Shown: in pieces, positions 19,489 through 29,242 of the stretch
Position numbering within the stretch: position 1 is the first letter of the stretch
Layout of the letters: every line of letters starts with the position of its first letter
Assembly (NCBI RefSeq): GCF_030159995.1
Contig: NZ_BSNM01000006.1
Span: 1-64,000, forward strand
Direction: 5' to 3'
DNA: 64,000 nucleotides
Origin: Litoribrevibacter albus
Lineage (GTDB): Bacteria; Pseudomonadota; Gammaproteobacteria; Pseudomonadales; Litoribrevibacteraceae
Program-made: the position numbers and the translations under genes
The notes under the pieces: model-generated
What the model was told of the DNA's origin: nothing
The model's input: only the letters and a program-made list of their open reading frames with translations
The model's database searches: none

Positions 19489-20067
19489 ATGGCACGAGGA
19501 ATTAACAAAGTCATCTTGGTCGGTAATCTTGGGCAAGATCCAGAAACAAGATACACCGCCAATAACAGTGCTGTGACGAATATCACCATTGCTACCAGTG
19601 AGTCGTGGACTGATAAAGCAACTGGTCAAAAACAAGAGCGTACTGAGTGGCATCGTGTTGTGCTATTCAACAAGCTGGGTGAGATCGCAGGTCAGTATCT
19701 TCGTAAAGGCTCTAAGGTGTATATCGAAGGCGCGTTACGTACTCGTAAATGGCAGGATCAGCAAGGTCAGGATCGTTACACGACTGAAATTGTTGCGAAT
19801 GATTTACAGATGCTAGACAGCCGTGGTGGTGATCAAATGGGTGGACAGCCTATGAACCAGCAGCCAATGGGCGGCGGTTATCAGCAACCAGCGGCGGCAC
19901 CTGTTCAACAAGCACCAAATATGGCGCCACCGGCTCAACCAATGCATCAGCAACCAGCCGCCGCGCCAGTGCAGCAGCCGTATCAGCCACAACCTGCGGC
20001 TCAACCTCAGTCGCCAGCTCCGGCACCAGGCGGATTCGACGATTTTGATGATGACATTCCGTTCTAA
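19489..20067 (+). CDS. ssb: Single-stranded DNA-binding protein
   Basis: SSB (192 residues) coats single-stranded DNA during replication, recombination and repair. The OB fold is residues 1-110 ([20 protein letters not shown] and the basic [18 protein letters not shown]). A long Gln/Pro/Ala linker with QQP repeats follows. The tail DDFDDDIPF is the conserved acidic tip that recruits partner proteins. CTGGAGAG precedes the ATG. It lies downstream of the YajR-type gene, in the typical uvrA-ssb neighbourhood. Confidence 0.98.
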   Translation: MARGINKVILVGNLGQDPETRYTANNSAVTNITIATSESWTDKATGQKQERTEWHRVVLFNKLGEIAGQYLRKGSKVYIEGALRTRKWQDQQGQDRYTTEIVANDLQMLDSRGGDQMGGQPMNQQPMGGGYQQPAAAPVQQAPNMAPPAQPMHQQPAAAPVQQPYQPQPAAQPQSPAPAPGGFDDFDDDIPF

Positions 20068-20102
20068 GCATTGCCTTAGGATCTGTATGTAAAGTAGATT
20101 GT

Positions 20103-20131
20103 AAAAAGCCTCACGACTGTGGGGCTTTTTA
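20103..20131 (+). terminator. Terminator of ssb
   Basis: AGCCTCAC (20107-20114), loop GACT, GTGGGGCT (20119-20126; one T-G pair) is flanked by A and T runs. Confidence 0.88.
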
Positions 20132-20154
20132 ATGCATATAACGTTGATATTGCT

Positions 20155-20712
20155 ATGGAAATTCAAGGATTAATATTAGCTGGTGGCCAGGCTTCTCGGA
20201 TGGGCGGCGTCGATAAGGGGCTCCAGTTGTGGAATGATCAGTGGCTGGTGCGTTATCCGCTGAAGGCGTTGGAAGGGCTGTGTGGTGGCATTCTGATTAG
20301 CTGTAACCGTAACCTTGATCGGTATCTGACGCTGGTGGATGAGATTGTGGAAGATCAGGCGTCTGATTACCAGGGGCCTTTGAGTGGATTGGTCAGTGCC
20401 ATTGAACGAATCCGTGCAGAGTGGTTGCTGGTGTCGCCATGTGATACGCCGTTAGTAACGACGAGTGACTTTGAGCAACTGCTTCAAGCGGCAACACAAG
20501 CGCCTGATCACCATTTATTTGCCTTGTCTGATGATGAGAAATCCCATCCGTTGCATTGTCTGATTCATCGTTCACTGTTCTCTGAAATAACGGCCGCGTT
20601 TAATGACGGGGAACGAAGTGTCTTCCGTGTGTTTAAGCGGCTTGGGGTGATTTGGGTTGAGACCGACAAAGCGCATATGCGGAATGTGAATGCGCTGGAA
20701 CAGTTGAACTAA
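20155..20712 (+). CDS. mobA: Molybdenum cofactor guanylyltransferase
   Basis: MobA (185 residues) transfers GMP from GTP to molybdopterin cofactor, making the guanine dinucleotide form used by DMSO-reductase-family enzymes. The nucleotide motif LILAGGQASRMGGVDKGLQ is at the N terminus, followed by YQGPLSGLVSAI and SPCDTPLV. The start at 20155 places this motif at residue 6. The alternative GTG at 20119 lies inside the ssb terminator and is unlikely. The ribosome site is weak. Genes for other cofactor steps, moaA and moaC, are close by. Confidence 0.95.
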   Translation: MEIQGLILAGGQASRMGGVDKGLQLWNDQWLVRYPLKALEGLCGGILISCNRNLDRYLTLVDEIVEDQASDYQGPLSGLVSAIERIRAEWLLVSPCDTPLVTTSDFEQLLQAATQAPDHHLFALSDDEKSHPLHCLIHRSLFSEITAAFNDGERSVFRVFKRLGVIWVETDKAHMRNVNALEQLN

Positions 20713-20744
20713 AGATTGCGGCGAGTGTGTTGGCGAGTGGCGGG

Positions 20745-21728
20745 CTAACCGCCAGTGGTGTTCATGAAACGAAGGATTTGCGGCTCATCATGAACGTCGA
20801 ACTCGTGGCTTTTAGGTTTGATCTTCATCGCATCAACAATAATGGCTTTCAACTCTTCATCACTGCAGCCATTGCGTAGCGGTTCTCTTAAGTCCACCGA
20901 ATGCTCGTTGCCGAGACACAACAATAAGCGGCCTTCGACTGTCACTCGTACGCGGTTACAGTCACCACAGAAGTTATGAGAGTGAGGCGAAATAAAGCCA
21001 ACTCTGGAGTCACTGTTGGTGAATCGATAATACCTAGAAGGACCTGCGGTCTTGAACGTATCAGGAATCAATTCATATTCTTGCTCAATAATCTGACGAA
21101 CTTCATCGCTGGTGCACAAGCTTTCACCTCGATTATGTTCCGTAATCACACCCAAAGGCATTTCTTCAATGAAACTGATATCAATGGCTTTTTCCCGGGC
21201 ATAATTGACCAAATCCAGAACTTCGTCGTCATTTCGACCTTTAATGATCACTGAGTTCAGTTTGATTTGTTTAAAACCTGCGTCTTTGGCCGCATCTATC
21301 CCTGCTAGCACAGTATCGAGCTTGCCGAATCGGGTGAGATCTTTAAAACGTTCTGGGTTTAAACTATCGAGACTGATGTTAAGGCGTTGAACTCCGGCAT
21401 CTCGAAGTGGCTGAGCGAGCGTTGTTAGCTGACTGCCGTTGGTTGTGGTAACGAGATCATGCAGATCGTCCAGTTTGCCGAGCTGTTGAAACAAGCTAAT
21501 GACATTATTTCTGATCAGTGGCTCGCCACCGGTGAGACGGATTTTGGAGACGCCAAGGTCGACAAACGCTGTTGCAATGCGTTCAATTTCTTCGAGAGTC
21601 AGGATCGATGATTTAGGCAGAAAGGTCATGTCTTCCGCCATGCAATACACGCATCGGAAGTCACAACGGTCGGTTACGGACATGCGAACATAGTTCACGA
21701 CGCGTCCAAACTGATCAATCAAAGCCAT
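20745..21728 (-). CDS. moaA: GTP 3',8-cyclase MoaA
   Basis: MoaA (327 residues) is a radical SAM enzyme that, with MoaC, converts GTP to cyclic pyranopterin monophosphate. The N-terminal cluster motif is [11 protein letters not shown]. The C-terminal second iron-sulfur cluster is held by [11 protein letters not shown]...LLLCLG. The protein ends in a double glycine, which MoaA needs for activity. It is convergent with mobA. The leader on this strand contains a strong inverted repeat, listed separately. Confidence 0.97.
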   Translation of the reverse strand: MALIDQFGRVVNYVRMSVTDRCDFRCVYCMAEDMTFLPKSSILTLEEIERIATAFVDLGVSKIRLTGGEPLIRNNVISLFQQLGKLDDLHDLVTTTNGSQLTTLAQPLRDAGVQRLNISLDSLNPERFKDLTRFGKLDTVLAGIDAAKDAGFKQIKLNSVIIKGRNDDEVLDLVNYAREKAIDISFIEEMPLGVITEHNRGESLCTSDEVRQIIEQEYELIPDTFKTAGPSRYYRFTNSDSRVGFISPHSHNFCGDCNRVRVTVEGRLLLCLGNEHSVDLREPLRNGCSDEELKAIIVDAMKIKPKSHEFDVHDEPQILRFMNTTGG

Positions 21729-21754
21729 AGTTTCTGCTCTCTAGTACCGGTCAG

Positions 21755-21795
21755 GCTGACAATACATCAAATAACGTTCTCTGACTATTGTCAGC
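21755..21795 (-). promoter_or_regulatory. Stem-loop in the moaA leader
   Basis: Perfect 10-bp arms GCTGACAATA (21755-21764) and TATTGTCAGC (21786-21795) with a 21-nt loop lie 27-67 bases before the moaA ATG. It could be an operator or leader structure. It is too short to be called a molybdenum-cofactor riboswitch from sight. Confidence 0.45.
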
Positions 21796-21936
21796 TATTC
21801 TACCAGAAAGTTTGATGTCTCAGGTCAAGTATTTTGTAAGCCGGAGATAAGATCGGGTGCGCCTTGTGTGGTAATTTGTGGCGTCATTGTTGATAATCGA
21901 AAGAATCGTCTAAAGGTATGATCAGGTGAGGTATCG

Positions 21937-22842
21937 ATGAAACTAATGGTGGTTGGTTCGGAGAGTCAGGTGGGGAGCGAATTAGTGACTCTGCTGGAAA
22001 CGCAGGGCATTGATTTTGTGGCCTTTGACTCCGATGAACAGCTATTTATTGATCAACGGGATATTGCTCAGTTAATTCAGGAGCATCAACCGGACTTCCT
22101 GATCAACAGTACGTTGTATCCATTTGTTGATCGGGCGGAAGCCGAAATTGAGCGCTGCCGACTGAAAAACCTGGAGATCCCTCGCGCCCTTGCTAAAGCG
22201 TGCAGTACGGTGGATATTCCTATGCTGCATCTGACCTCCCCGTATTTGTTTGACGGCGATAAAGTGGGGCCTTATACCGAGAAAGACGTTCCCAATCCGG
22301 TTAACTTGTATGGTGAGATTCATCAGACCTCCGAAGAAGCCGTGTCTGCCATTTTGGAAAAGCACATTATTTTACGTTTAGGGCTGGTATTCAGTTCGGG
22401 CGAAGATAATTTTGTCGGGCGTGTACTGGACCATGGGGGTCAGGATGAGCGGATGGAAGTGATTGGTCAGCAGTTAGCCTGTCCGACTTCTGCATGCAGC
22501 GCCGCTGAAGTGATCCTAGCGATCTGCAAACAGCTGTCGTGTGAGATTAATGTCTGGGGTATCTATCATTATTGTGATGTCGAAGCTGTGACACGCCGAG
22601 AGTTCCTGGAGGCGGTCATTGAAGAAGCCGAACGTCATCCAGAGTTGAATGCTCGCCATGTTGAACAGGTTAGTAGCTCTCAGCATAAAGGGTCTGCGAA
22701 ACGTCCGATGAATGCGGTTCTGAATTGTCAGAAACTACTTTATACCTTTGGAATTAAGCAGCGTTCCTGGCGTGTTGAATTGGCCAAGGTGGTAGTTAAG
22801 TTGGCTGATCGTCGATTAAAAAACTCAGAGCCAGCGAACTAG
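21937..22842 (+). CDS. RmlD-like NAD(P)-binding protein lacking the catalytic lysine
   Basis: The 301-residue product resembles dTDP-4-dehydrorhamnose reductase, an extended short-chain dehydrogenase. The N-terminal glycine motif is altered (VVGSESQVGSEL), but the fold landmarks LINSTLYPFVDRAE, HLTSPYLFDGD and NPVNLYGEIHQTSEE are clear. The active-site pair YXXXK is Y125-GEI-H129, so Lys is His. The protein is probably not a normal reductase and may bind a nucleotide or partner instead. No rhamnose genes are nearby. It sits between moaA and moaC, 51 bases from moaC, possibly in the same transcript. Confidence 0.75.
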   Translation: MKLMVVGSESQVGSELVTLLETQGIDFVAFDSDEQLFIDQRDIAQLIQEHQPDFLINSTLYPFVDRAEAEIERCRLKNLEIPRALAKACSTVDIPMLHLTSPYLFDGDKVGPYTEKDVPNPVNLYGEIHQTSEEAVSAILEKHIILRLGLVFSSGEDNFVGRVLDHGGQDERMEVIGQQLACPTSACSAAEVILAICKQLSCEINVWGIYHYCDVEAVTRREFLEAVIEEAERHPELNARHVEQVSSSQHKGSAKRPMNAVLNCQKLLYTFGIKQRSWRVELAKVVVKLADRRLKNSEPAN

Positions 22843-22893
22843 GCTGGCAAAGAGAGCCCCGTCTGTATTACCCAGTGAGTTTCAGGAAATTAC

Positions 22894-23376
22894 ATGTCTA
22901 AATTTACGCACATTGATGATCATGGCAACGCGATCATGGTCGACGTGTCTGAGAAAAATCAAACGACGCGCACTTCACAAGCCGAAGGGTTTGTATACAT
23001 GAACGACAAGACTTTGGCGATGGTCGTCGAAGGCTCTCATAAAAAAGGCGATGTTTTGGCGGTGGCAAGAATTGCCGGGATTCAGGCGGCAAAGAAAACG
23101 TCAGATTTGATCCCGTTGTGTCATCCCTTAATGTTGAGTTCAGTGAAGGTGGATTTTGATGCTCAGCCTGAGCAGGGACGAATTCGGGTGCTCTCAATGT
23201 GCAAGCTTACCGGGCAGACGGGCGTTGAGATGGAGGCTCTGACAGCCGTATCAGTGGCGTGTTTGACTGTCTATGACATGTGTAAGGCCGTTGATAAAAT
23301 GATGCGGATCGAAGGTGTTCGTGTGTTGTCTAAATCAGGAGGAAAGTCGGGAGACTGGTCAGTCGTCAATGACTAG
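22894..23376 (+). CDS. moaC: Cyclic pyranopterin monophosphate synthase
   Basis: MoaC (160 residues) completes the first step of molybdenum cofactor synthesis with MoaA. The sequence contains [40 protein letters not shown] and the catalytic lysine region [15 protein letters not shown]. All are conserved and the length is typical. A CAGGAAAT site precedes the ATG. Confidence 0.97.
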   Translation: MSKFTHIDDHGNAIMVDVSEKNQTTRTSQAEGFVYMNDKTLAMVVEGSHKKGDVLAVARIAGIQAAKKTSDLIPLCHPLMLSSVKVDFDAQPEQGRIRVLSMCKLTGQTGVEMEALTAVSVACLTVYDMCKAVDKMMRIEGVRVLSKSGGKSGDWSVVND

Positions 23377-23524
23377 CTGCCGTCTGTCTGTAGAACAAAA
23401 AGCTGGTCGTTAATTTGCTTTGTTATATCCCGTAGGAGAGTGACAACGCTCTCGTGAAAAAAAGGGGTAAATGGTCGTAATATTTACTCCTTCGCCGCCG
23501 ATAGACTAACTAAGGAGGTGGCCT

Positions 23525-24025
23525 ATGTACGAGATAGTGACCAACCAGACCCAAATACCTGTGGTGGCTCTGCTAGAAGCCCGAGTAGAAACATGTTACC
23601 TCGCCACAGGTTCTTACGAGCATCGTCGGAATAACGACGCCAGCGTCGTTTCTTTGTCTTCCACGCAAGATGCCTTTAAACGTGACCAGCTTCGTCACTA
23701 TGTGACTCATTCCGAAGACGGTTTTTACCTGGATATTCGCTTTACTCACAACGAGTTCGAGTTTGTGGATGCCATATCCAAGTGGCTATCCCGGTTGACG
23801 ACTCAACTGCTTTCCGCGTTCCCGGATTTGGCCGAACTTGTGATCAATGAGTTTCGGCTTGGTATGCCTATGGAGGCGTTACCGGTGAGTAAGCTAAAAG
23901 CGTATAGCGATCGCTGGGAGTCTTCTTTGTGGGAAAACATCCAGGCGTATAAGAAAATCAGCAGAGACCTTCATGAGCATTATCAGCAGGCGTTAAAGCA
24001 CTGGGATGCCGAGCAATCCGTCTGA
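23525..24025 (+). CDS. Hypothetical protein
   Basis: I do not recognise this 166-residue protein. It has no signal peptide or membrane segment. The N-terminal half is beta-rich with polar residues. The middle (FVDAISKWLSRLTTQLLSAF) and C-terminal parts (SLWENIQAYKKISRDLHEHY) look helical. It has an unusually strong ribosome site, TAAGGAGGTG (23512-23521), suggesting active translation. The 148-bp gap after moaC includes small inverted repeats (GAGAG...CTCTC and GTAAAT...ATTTAC, 23467-23487), so it may have its own promoter. Confidence 0.7.
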   Translation: MYEIVTNQTQIPVVALLEARVETCYLATGSYEHRRNNDASVVSLSSTQDAFKRDQLRHYVTHSEDGFYLDIRFTHNEFEFVDAISKWLSRLTTQLLSAFPDLAELVINEFRLGMPMEALPVSKLKAYSDRWESSLWENIQAYKKISRDLHEHYQQALKHWDAEQSV

Positions 24026-24095
24026 GTCGGGCAAGACTGCAGTATAAATGCTTGGTCAGCTGGTCGTTCTGTATAAAACTGGATTCGATGGGGAA

Positions 24096-25442
24096 TCACA
24101 GCCAGTTAAATTCAGATAAGTGCGGGTATTCTTTGGATTTAGTGTAATCCAGAATATCGACACCAAAGCTGCCATTGCTTAACGCTTTAGAAATTTCCAG
24201 CGGTTTCTCGTCGGCTTTGATTGGGCACTTTGCAAGGTTGATGATTCGTTCTTCTTGCGGTCGTTTCTGTTCATCACGAACCAGTAATACCTTAGGTTTG
24301 AGTTTGTATTGTGGGTTGTTGGCCAGCACAATGCCTACCTGACCGTTATTCAATTCAACAATACTGCCGGTAGGTACAATACCGACCATTAAGATGAAAT
24401 GTTGCAACAATTCAGGGTCGAATTGCGTGCCACGGTTCTCGTAGAGAATTCTCAGCGCTTCAGCGGGTGTAGCAGCGGGCTTGTAGCAGCGTTCACTGGA
24501 AATGGCATCATACGCATCAACAATAGTCACAATGCGGGTGTATAAGGAGATATTTTCCGCTTTTAGATTGGATGGATATCCCATTCCGTCGAGACGCTCA
24601 TGATGGTGTCGGGCGACGGTGATAATTGACGGATCGAGATCGCTCTGTTGCTCCAGAAGTTCCCCGCCTCTCGACGCATGAGCTTTCATCACATCGTACT
24701 CTTCCGGAGTCAGCTTACCTGGCTTATTGAGAATCTCGTCAGGAATAATCATCTTTCCGACATCATGCAGCATGCCGCACATTCCCAAAAGCGACAGTTC
24801 TGATTCATCCAGATCAAGGTGACGTCCAAAGGCTATGGATAATATGGCAACCCGCAAGCAGTGTTCGGCGGTGTATTCATCCCGGTTTTTTATACGGGTT
24901 AGCCAGAGTAACGCATTTGGATTCGAAACCACGCTGCGAACAAAGCCGTTGATCGTTTCCCGAATCGGTTCGATATCAATGTCTTCCGCTTCTTTGACTT
25001 TGTTCAGTATTGAATGAATTTCAACATTGGCTTTGTCGTAGAGCGTTTTGGCTTCGGGGAGCGTTTTATGCAGTGGTGTCGTGACCTGCGGCTCTTTGAG
25101 AGAGGACTCCTGGGTTTTTTCATTGATGTGATGCTTTTGGTAGGAGAACCAGTAGTGCTTCTCTACTTCAATGGTGACGTGTTTGCAGAGGGCACGTAAT
25201 TGCTGAAGTTCACGCTCGGTGGTGATTCTAAAGCCTTGAAACATAAAGGGTGTCTGCAACCAGGGACGGTCCAGTTCCTTCACGTACATACCTATTTCAA
25301 GCTGTGCTGTATTCAACTTTACTTCAATGAGTTCGCAACCGCGATATGAACCTTGGTGGTCTGACATATTTTTATTGTATTTCAACCAAATGTCTTTCAA
25401 GTATAGCAAGTCATTTTCTGATGGCACGACGATGCACTTCAT
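24096..25442 (-). CDS. HD-GYP domain protein, probable c-di-GMP phosphodiesterase
   Basis: The 448-residue protein has an N-terminal DUF3391-type domain (LEIGMYVKELDRPWLQTPFM) and a C-terminal HD-GYP domain that hydrolyses c-di-GMP. Catalytic motifs are intact: GMLHDVGKMIIP, HASRGGELL, RHHHERLDGMGYPSNL and DAYDAISSERCYKP. A degenerate C-terminal part follows. The start is uncertain: ATG 25442 gives 25 extra residues before MSDHQGSYRG (ATG 25367), and neither has a clear ribosome site. Most family members begin close to the DUF3391 domain, so 25367 is plausible. It is convergent with the hypothetical gene to its left. Confidence 0.9.
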   Translation of the reverse strand: MKCIVVPSENDLLYLKDIWLKYNKNMSDHQGSYRGCELIEVKLNTAQLEIGMYVKELDRPWLQTPFMFQGFRITTERELQQLRALCKHVTIEVEKHYWFSYQKHHINEKTQESSLKEPQVTTPLHKTLPEAKTLYDKANVEIHSILNKVKEAEDIDIEPIRETINGFVRSVVSNPNALLWLTRIKNRDEYTAEHCLRVAILSIAFGRHLDLDESELSLLGMCGMLHDVGKMIIPDEILNKPGKLTPEEYDVMKAHASRGGELLEQQSDLDPSIITVARHHHERLDGMGYPSNLKAENISLYTRIVTIVDAYDAISSERCYKPAATPAEALRILYENRGTQFDPELLQHFILMVGIVPTGSIVELNNGQVGIVLANNPQYKLKPKVLLVRDEQKRPQEERIINLAKCPIKADEKPLEISKALSNGSFGVDILDYTKSKEYPHLSEFNWL

Positions 25443-25546
25443 AATTCTTAAAAGTGTGATCTTTACCCATGAAGAAATACCTGTTTTGACATGGATCTAG
25501 AGTAAAAGCTCAGGTATAAAAAAGAAAACACTGTGAGGAATTCATA

Positions 25547-27052
25547 ATGGTAAGGCTACCCGAGTACGATGACATGGATGCTGTGGACATCGCGCATCAA
25601 ATTTCAACTAAGGCGTTGTCTGTAAAAGAAGTGGTGGAGGCGGCCATTGACCGTATTGAAGTCCGAAACCCTCAGATTAATTCCATCGTTACGTCCATGG
25701 TGGAACGTTGGCCGTCTGATTTTGCCAAGACTGCTTCAGACAGCCCGTTGTATGGCGTTCCCTTTCTTTTAAAGGATTTGGTGGCTGCATTTGAAGGGGT
25801 GCCATTCAGTTGTGGTAGTCGAGTGTTGGCCGATTATATCCCGGATCACGATTCGGAAATGGTGACACGTTTTAAGCACGCGGGCTTGATTCACTTGGGG
25901 AAAACCAACACCCCGGAGTTTGGTTTGATGGGCGTGACCGAGCCAGAACTCTTTGGCCCCAGCCGCAACCCGTGGAATACGGCTCATACACCGGGTGGTT
26001 CCAGTGGTGGCAGTGCCGCTGCTGTGGCGTCGCGGATCGTACCGATCGCGTCAGCTGGTGATGGCGGAGGGTCGATCCGAATTCCGGCCTCTTGCTGTGG
26101 TGTTTTTGGTCTCAAACCGTCACGCGGACGCACGCCTACCGGACCGGATCAGGGGCAGTTGTGGCAAGGTGCAGCGGTTGAGCATGTACTGACTCGCAGT
26201 GTCCGGGACAGTGCTTTGATGTTGGATCTTACTGCCGGGTTGGATCAGGGCGGGCATTTTCCGGTCGCGCTTCCTGATAGACCGTATTCGGAGGTGATCA
26301 AAGAAGCGCCTCGAAAGCTGACCCTTGCCTTCAGCACTAACAATCCAACCGGAGGTTCATTACATCCAGAGTGCCTGCGTGCGGTCGAGAAGACGGCCCA
26401 ATTGCTTCGCAGCCTTGGACATGAGGTGGAGGAAGCCACGCCAGAATACGATGCTCAGCAACTCTATCAATGTTATTTATCGATGAACCTAGGGGAAACC
26501 GCTGCAGCGGTAGGGCATATTGAAGAAGAGCTGGGACGTTCGTTAAAACCTGGTCAGGACATCGAAGTAATGACCGCGATGTTGGTGAAACTGGGTAAAG
26601 CTTATTCGGCCAAGGAATTTGCTCAAGCCTTACATGCCTGGAATCAGTACGCGCGAGCCATGGGTAAATTTCACCAAAAATATGATCTTTATCTGACGCC
26701 TACGATGGCTGATCTGCCCGCTAAGGTCGGTGAACTGATGCCGACGCCGATAGAGAAGTTGATCCTCAAAGGCTTGTATAACTTGCCGGTGGCACATCTG
26801 TTGAAGCGTACCGGAGTGTTTGAGCAGTTGGCGTTCCGTCAATTGGAAAAGTTGCCGTTTACCCAGTTAGCCAATCTTACCGGGCAGCCGGCGATGTCTG
26901 TGCCTGTGCACTGGGCTGACAATGGTTTACCTGTGGGGGTGCAATTCATGGCACCAATGGGGGATGAGACTACGCTATTTCAGGTGGCGGCCCAGCTGGA
27001 AGCGGAACTGCAGTGGCAGCAGCACAAACCGGCTTGGTTAGCTGCTGACTGA
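25547..27052 (+). CDS. Amidase of the amidase-signature family
   Basis: The 501-residue enzyme has the Ser-Ser-Lys triad of the family: Lys in [13 protein letters not shown] (about residue 77), cis-Ser in [14 protein letters not shown], and nucleophile Ser in [20 protein letters not shown]. The substrate cannot be read from sequence. The length and the CSG-type motif resemble 6-aminohexanoate-cyclic-dimer hydrolase-like amidases. It has no signal peptide and is not beside gatB or gatC, so it is not the tRNA amidotransferase subunit. A GAGGAATTC site precedes its ATG. Confidence 0.92.
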   Translation: MVRLPEYDDMDAVDIAHQISTKALSVKEVVEAAIDRIEVRNPQINSIVTSMVERWPSDFAKTASDSPLYGVPFLLKDLVAAFEGVPFSCGSRVLADYIPDHDSEMVTRFKHAGLIHLGKTNTPEFGLMGVTEPELFGPSRNPWNTAHTPGGSSGGSAAAVASRIVPIASAGDGGGSIRIPASCCGVFGLKPSRGRTPTGPDQGQLWQGAAVEHVLTRSVRDSALMLDLTAGLDQGGHFPVALPDRPYSEVIKEAPRKLTLAFSTNNPTGGSLHPECLRAVEKTAQLLRSLGHEVEEATPEYDAQQLYQCYLSMNLGETAAAVGHIEEELGRSLKPGQDIEVMTAMLVKLGKAYSAKEFAQALHAWNQYARAMGKFHQKYDLYLTPTMADLPAKVGELMPTPIEKLILKGLYNLPVAHLLKRTGVFEQLAFRQLEKLPFTQLANLTGQPAMSVPVHWADNGLPVGVQFMAPMGDETTLFQVAAQLEAELQWQQHKPAWLAAD

Positions 27053-27083
27053 AGGTAGGTTTGCGTTCGAAAGTTCGATAAAC

Positions 27084-27128
27084 AAAAAAGTCCGCACTAT
27101 TGACTCAGTCGTATTAGTGCGGACTTTT
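27084..27128. terminator. Bidirectional terminator between amidase and CnoX-like genes
   Basis: The stem AAAAGTCCGCACTA (27086-27099) and TAGTGCGGACTTTT (27115-27128) forms 14 bp with a 15-nt loop. A and T runs on the two sides let it serve both convergent genes. Confidence 0.9.
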
Positions 27129-27150
27129 CATGTCAGAACAATACGTTTGC

Positions 27151-28041
27151 TTAATAAAGCAAGGTATAGAGTTTGCGTTGATATTTGGCTTTCAATGCAT
27201 CCGAGTTCGTTAAAGAAAACAGAATGTCCGTCATGGTTTTTTTCGCTTCGCCTTCGGCGGCATTAAGGTCTTTCCTCAAACACGCCAGCAGCAGTTCAAG
27301 TGCTTCTTCGTGACGGTTGACCTGACTGTATTGGACCGCTAATTCGACGGAGAGTTGAGCATCGTCGGGGGACTTGGCAAGCTGTTCTTCAAGGGATTTC
27401 AGCTCTGGAGAATCGACGGCGTCTTCAGCCAGTTCAAGCTTGGCTTTGATCCGGTTGTATTGTGCGTCCTGATCTTGCAATGGAATGGAACCAATCACTG
27501 CATGTGCGGCTTCCAGGTTCCCCAATTCAATCAACACGTCGGCAAACGTAAGCGCAATATCTGAGCGTTTAGGATCAGCAAGGTGAGCCGCATTGAGCAA
27601 CGCGCAGGCGTCTTCCAGTTCGCCGTTTGCCAGTTTTTCCTGGGCTTGTTGGAAAGCCACTTCATGTTCTTTCGGTAGATGCTTTTCGAGCATCTGACGA
27701 ATCTCAGACTCGGGTTGAGCGCCCATAAATCCGTCCACAGGTTGTCCGTCTTTGAGTAGTGCAACGGTCGGAAGCGAGCGAACGCCAAACTGCGCGGCAA
27801 TGGCTTGCTGTTCATCGCAGTTGACCTTGGCAAGAAGGATTTGGCCGTTGTATTCATTGGCCAGTTTTTCAAGGATTGGCATCAGTGCCTTACACGGCGC
27901 GCACCAATCTGCCCAGAAATCGACCACTACAAGGCGCTTTTGAGATTCTTCCAGAAGTGCCTGTTGGAAGTTTTCCGGAGTAATTTCAACAATGTTGCCT
28001 AGTTGGGTGGCCGGAGCGGCAGAGTTTTCCAATTCGATCAT
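27151..28041 (-). CDS. cnoX: Thioredoxin-TPR protein, CnoX (YbbN) family
   Basis: The 296-residue protein joins an N-terminal thioredoxin fold (residues 15-120) to a C-terminal tetratricopeptide-like helical domain. CnoX acts as a holdase and redox protector for GroEL clients during oxidative stress. The active site is WCAPCK (Cys47, Cys50), a normal redox motif, unlike E. coli CnoX which lacks the CXXC pair. The cis-proline segment RSLPTVALLKDGQPV is present. It is convergent with the amidase and has no obvious operon partner. Confidence 0.9.
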   Translation of the reverse strand: MIELENSAAPATQLGNIVEITPENFQQALLEESQKRLVVVDFWADWCAPCKALMPILEKLANEYNGQILLAKVNCDEQQAIAAQFGVRSLPTVALLKDGQPVDGFMGAQPESEIRQMLEKHLPKEHEVAFQQAQEKLANGELEDACALLNAAHLADPKRSDIALTFADVLIELGNLEAAHAVIGSIPLQDQDAQYNRIKAKLELAEDAVDSPELKSLEEQLAKSPDDAQLSVELAVQYSQVNRHEEALELLLACLRKDLNAAEGEAKKTMTDILFSLTNSDALKAKYQRKLYTLLY

Positions 28042-28201
28042 CTATTACATCTCTGTGAGGTGAATCGCCTGCTGACGTTTAAAGTGAGCTTAGCGATAAA
28101 TCAGCTATTGCTCCAATAATGAGGGCGTCGCGCCCTGATTTCAATTGTGAAGGCTAAAAAGGCTGGTGATGTAGACGTTTGGCAGGGAGACCAAAGAACG
28201 A

Positions 28202-28972
28202 TCAGGCGATGGCGTTAAGGTTAACGCCTACACGTTGTTCTGCATTCTGTTCAAGAAAACTGGCAACCCTGGGATTAGGCGCTGTTTCCTCATCGTCTAA
28301 TTCAGCAAGAGATGTATTAAAGTTTGGTTCTTCAGTCTCGGCTGGTGGCTCAGGGCGCGTTTCAACTCTCGATTGGCTGGCGCTCGATTGGCTGGCTTCA
28401 GCACTTGCCGCTCGTGCACGTTCCAATTCCGCATTGTTCTCAGCCTGGGCTGCACGTAGATTGTCGCCATCGGTAAGATCATTACGTTGTGCAGGACCTT
28501 GGCCATTAGTGTTTTGGGCTGCCGTGTCGGGTTGAGGTTCACTCTCGGGCTCAGTGGCGGCTTGTTGATTATTAGGATTTTCCCGATCTTCACGGGCGAT
28601 CAAGTCTTCCCGTGAAAGAGCCGGTGCTTGAGGTTGTTGATCTGGTTCAGAGAGGGTGACGGTGACAGATTCTTCCGGTGCTGGTGGACGTGTCGTACCT
28701 TCATTATCGTCGTTGTTGGTACGGTTTTGTTCGGCCAGTTGTTGTCGCTGGGCTTGTAGCTCAGGATCATCCCGGCGGTTCAACTCTTCTTGAGGTTGCG
28801 TCGTGGATTGGCTGTTGTTACGAGGTGATGTTTCATCAGTAGCTTCGGGGGCTCGTGCCACAACATTGTCTTCAATATTACGTGTAACGTTGGCAACACG
28901 CTGTTCTTCCTCACCGGTATTTAACGGTTGGACTAAAGGGTTGATACCTGTAGTTGCGGTCACTGTTGTCAT
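28202..28972 (-). CDS. Hypothetical disordered protein, rich in Gln, Asn, Glu, Pro
   Basis: The 256-residue product has no signal peptide or membrane helix. Residues ~20-225 are low-complexity and polar with many Q, N, E, P, S and T, which predicts disorder. There is a short ordered-looking C terminus, PRVASFLEQNAEQRVGVNLN. Codon use in the track is otherwise unremarkable. I do not recognise the family. It is divergently placed against the PatB/MalY-like gene. Confidence 0.6.
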   Translation of the reverse strand: MTTVTATTGINPLVQPLNTGEEEQRVANVTRNIEDNVVARAPEATDETSPRNNSQSTTQPQEELNRRDDPELQAQRQQLAEQNRTNNDDNEGTTRPPAPEESVTVTLSEPDQQPQAPALSREDLIAREDRENPNNQQAATEPESEPQPDTAAQNTNGQGPAQRNDLTDGDNLRAAQAENNAELERARAASAEASQSSASQSRVETRPEPPAETEEPNFNTSLAELDDEETAPNPRVASFLEQNAEQRVGVNLNAIA

Positions 28973-29242
28973 ACGCAGCCTGCTACTTTCAGATGAGTTG
29001 TATAATAAATATACAGCAGAGGGGCGGGTGGCTCAAGATGGTTTGCTTGCTGGAGCTAGAACGAAACGTACTAAAAATGAAACCTTTTTCTGTTTTTTTG
29101 ACTAAGTAACGCGGTAAAGTACTTATTTTGAGAGATTACGTGAAAACGATAGCGCTGGGTAAATCAGCGGTTATGACGTCTTTCTCATTGTCTTTTCACT
29201 ATAGCAACAATGCACCAATCATTTGATCAGTCAGAGGATGTC

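Noticed and set aside
20119-20154. GTG start for mobA
   Set aside because: It is inside the ssb terminator stem, and the nucleotide motif sits at the normal distance from ATG 20155.
21729-21936. Molybdenum-cofactor riboswitch before moaA
   Set aside because: Only one stem is visible; I could not recognise the conserved core of that riboswitch.
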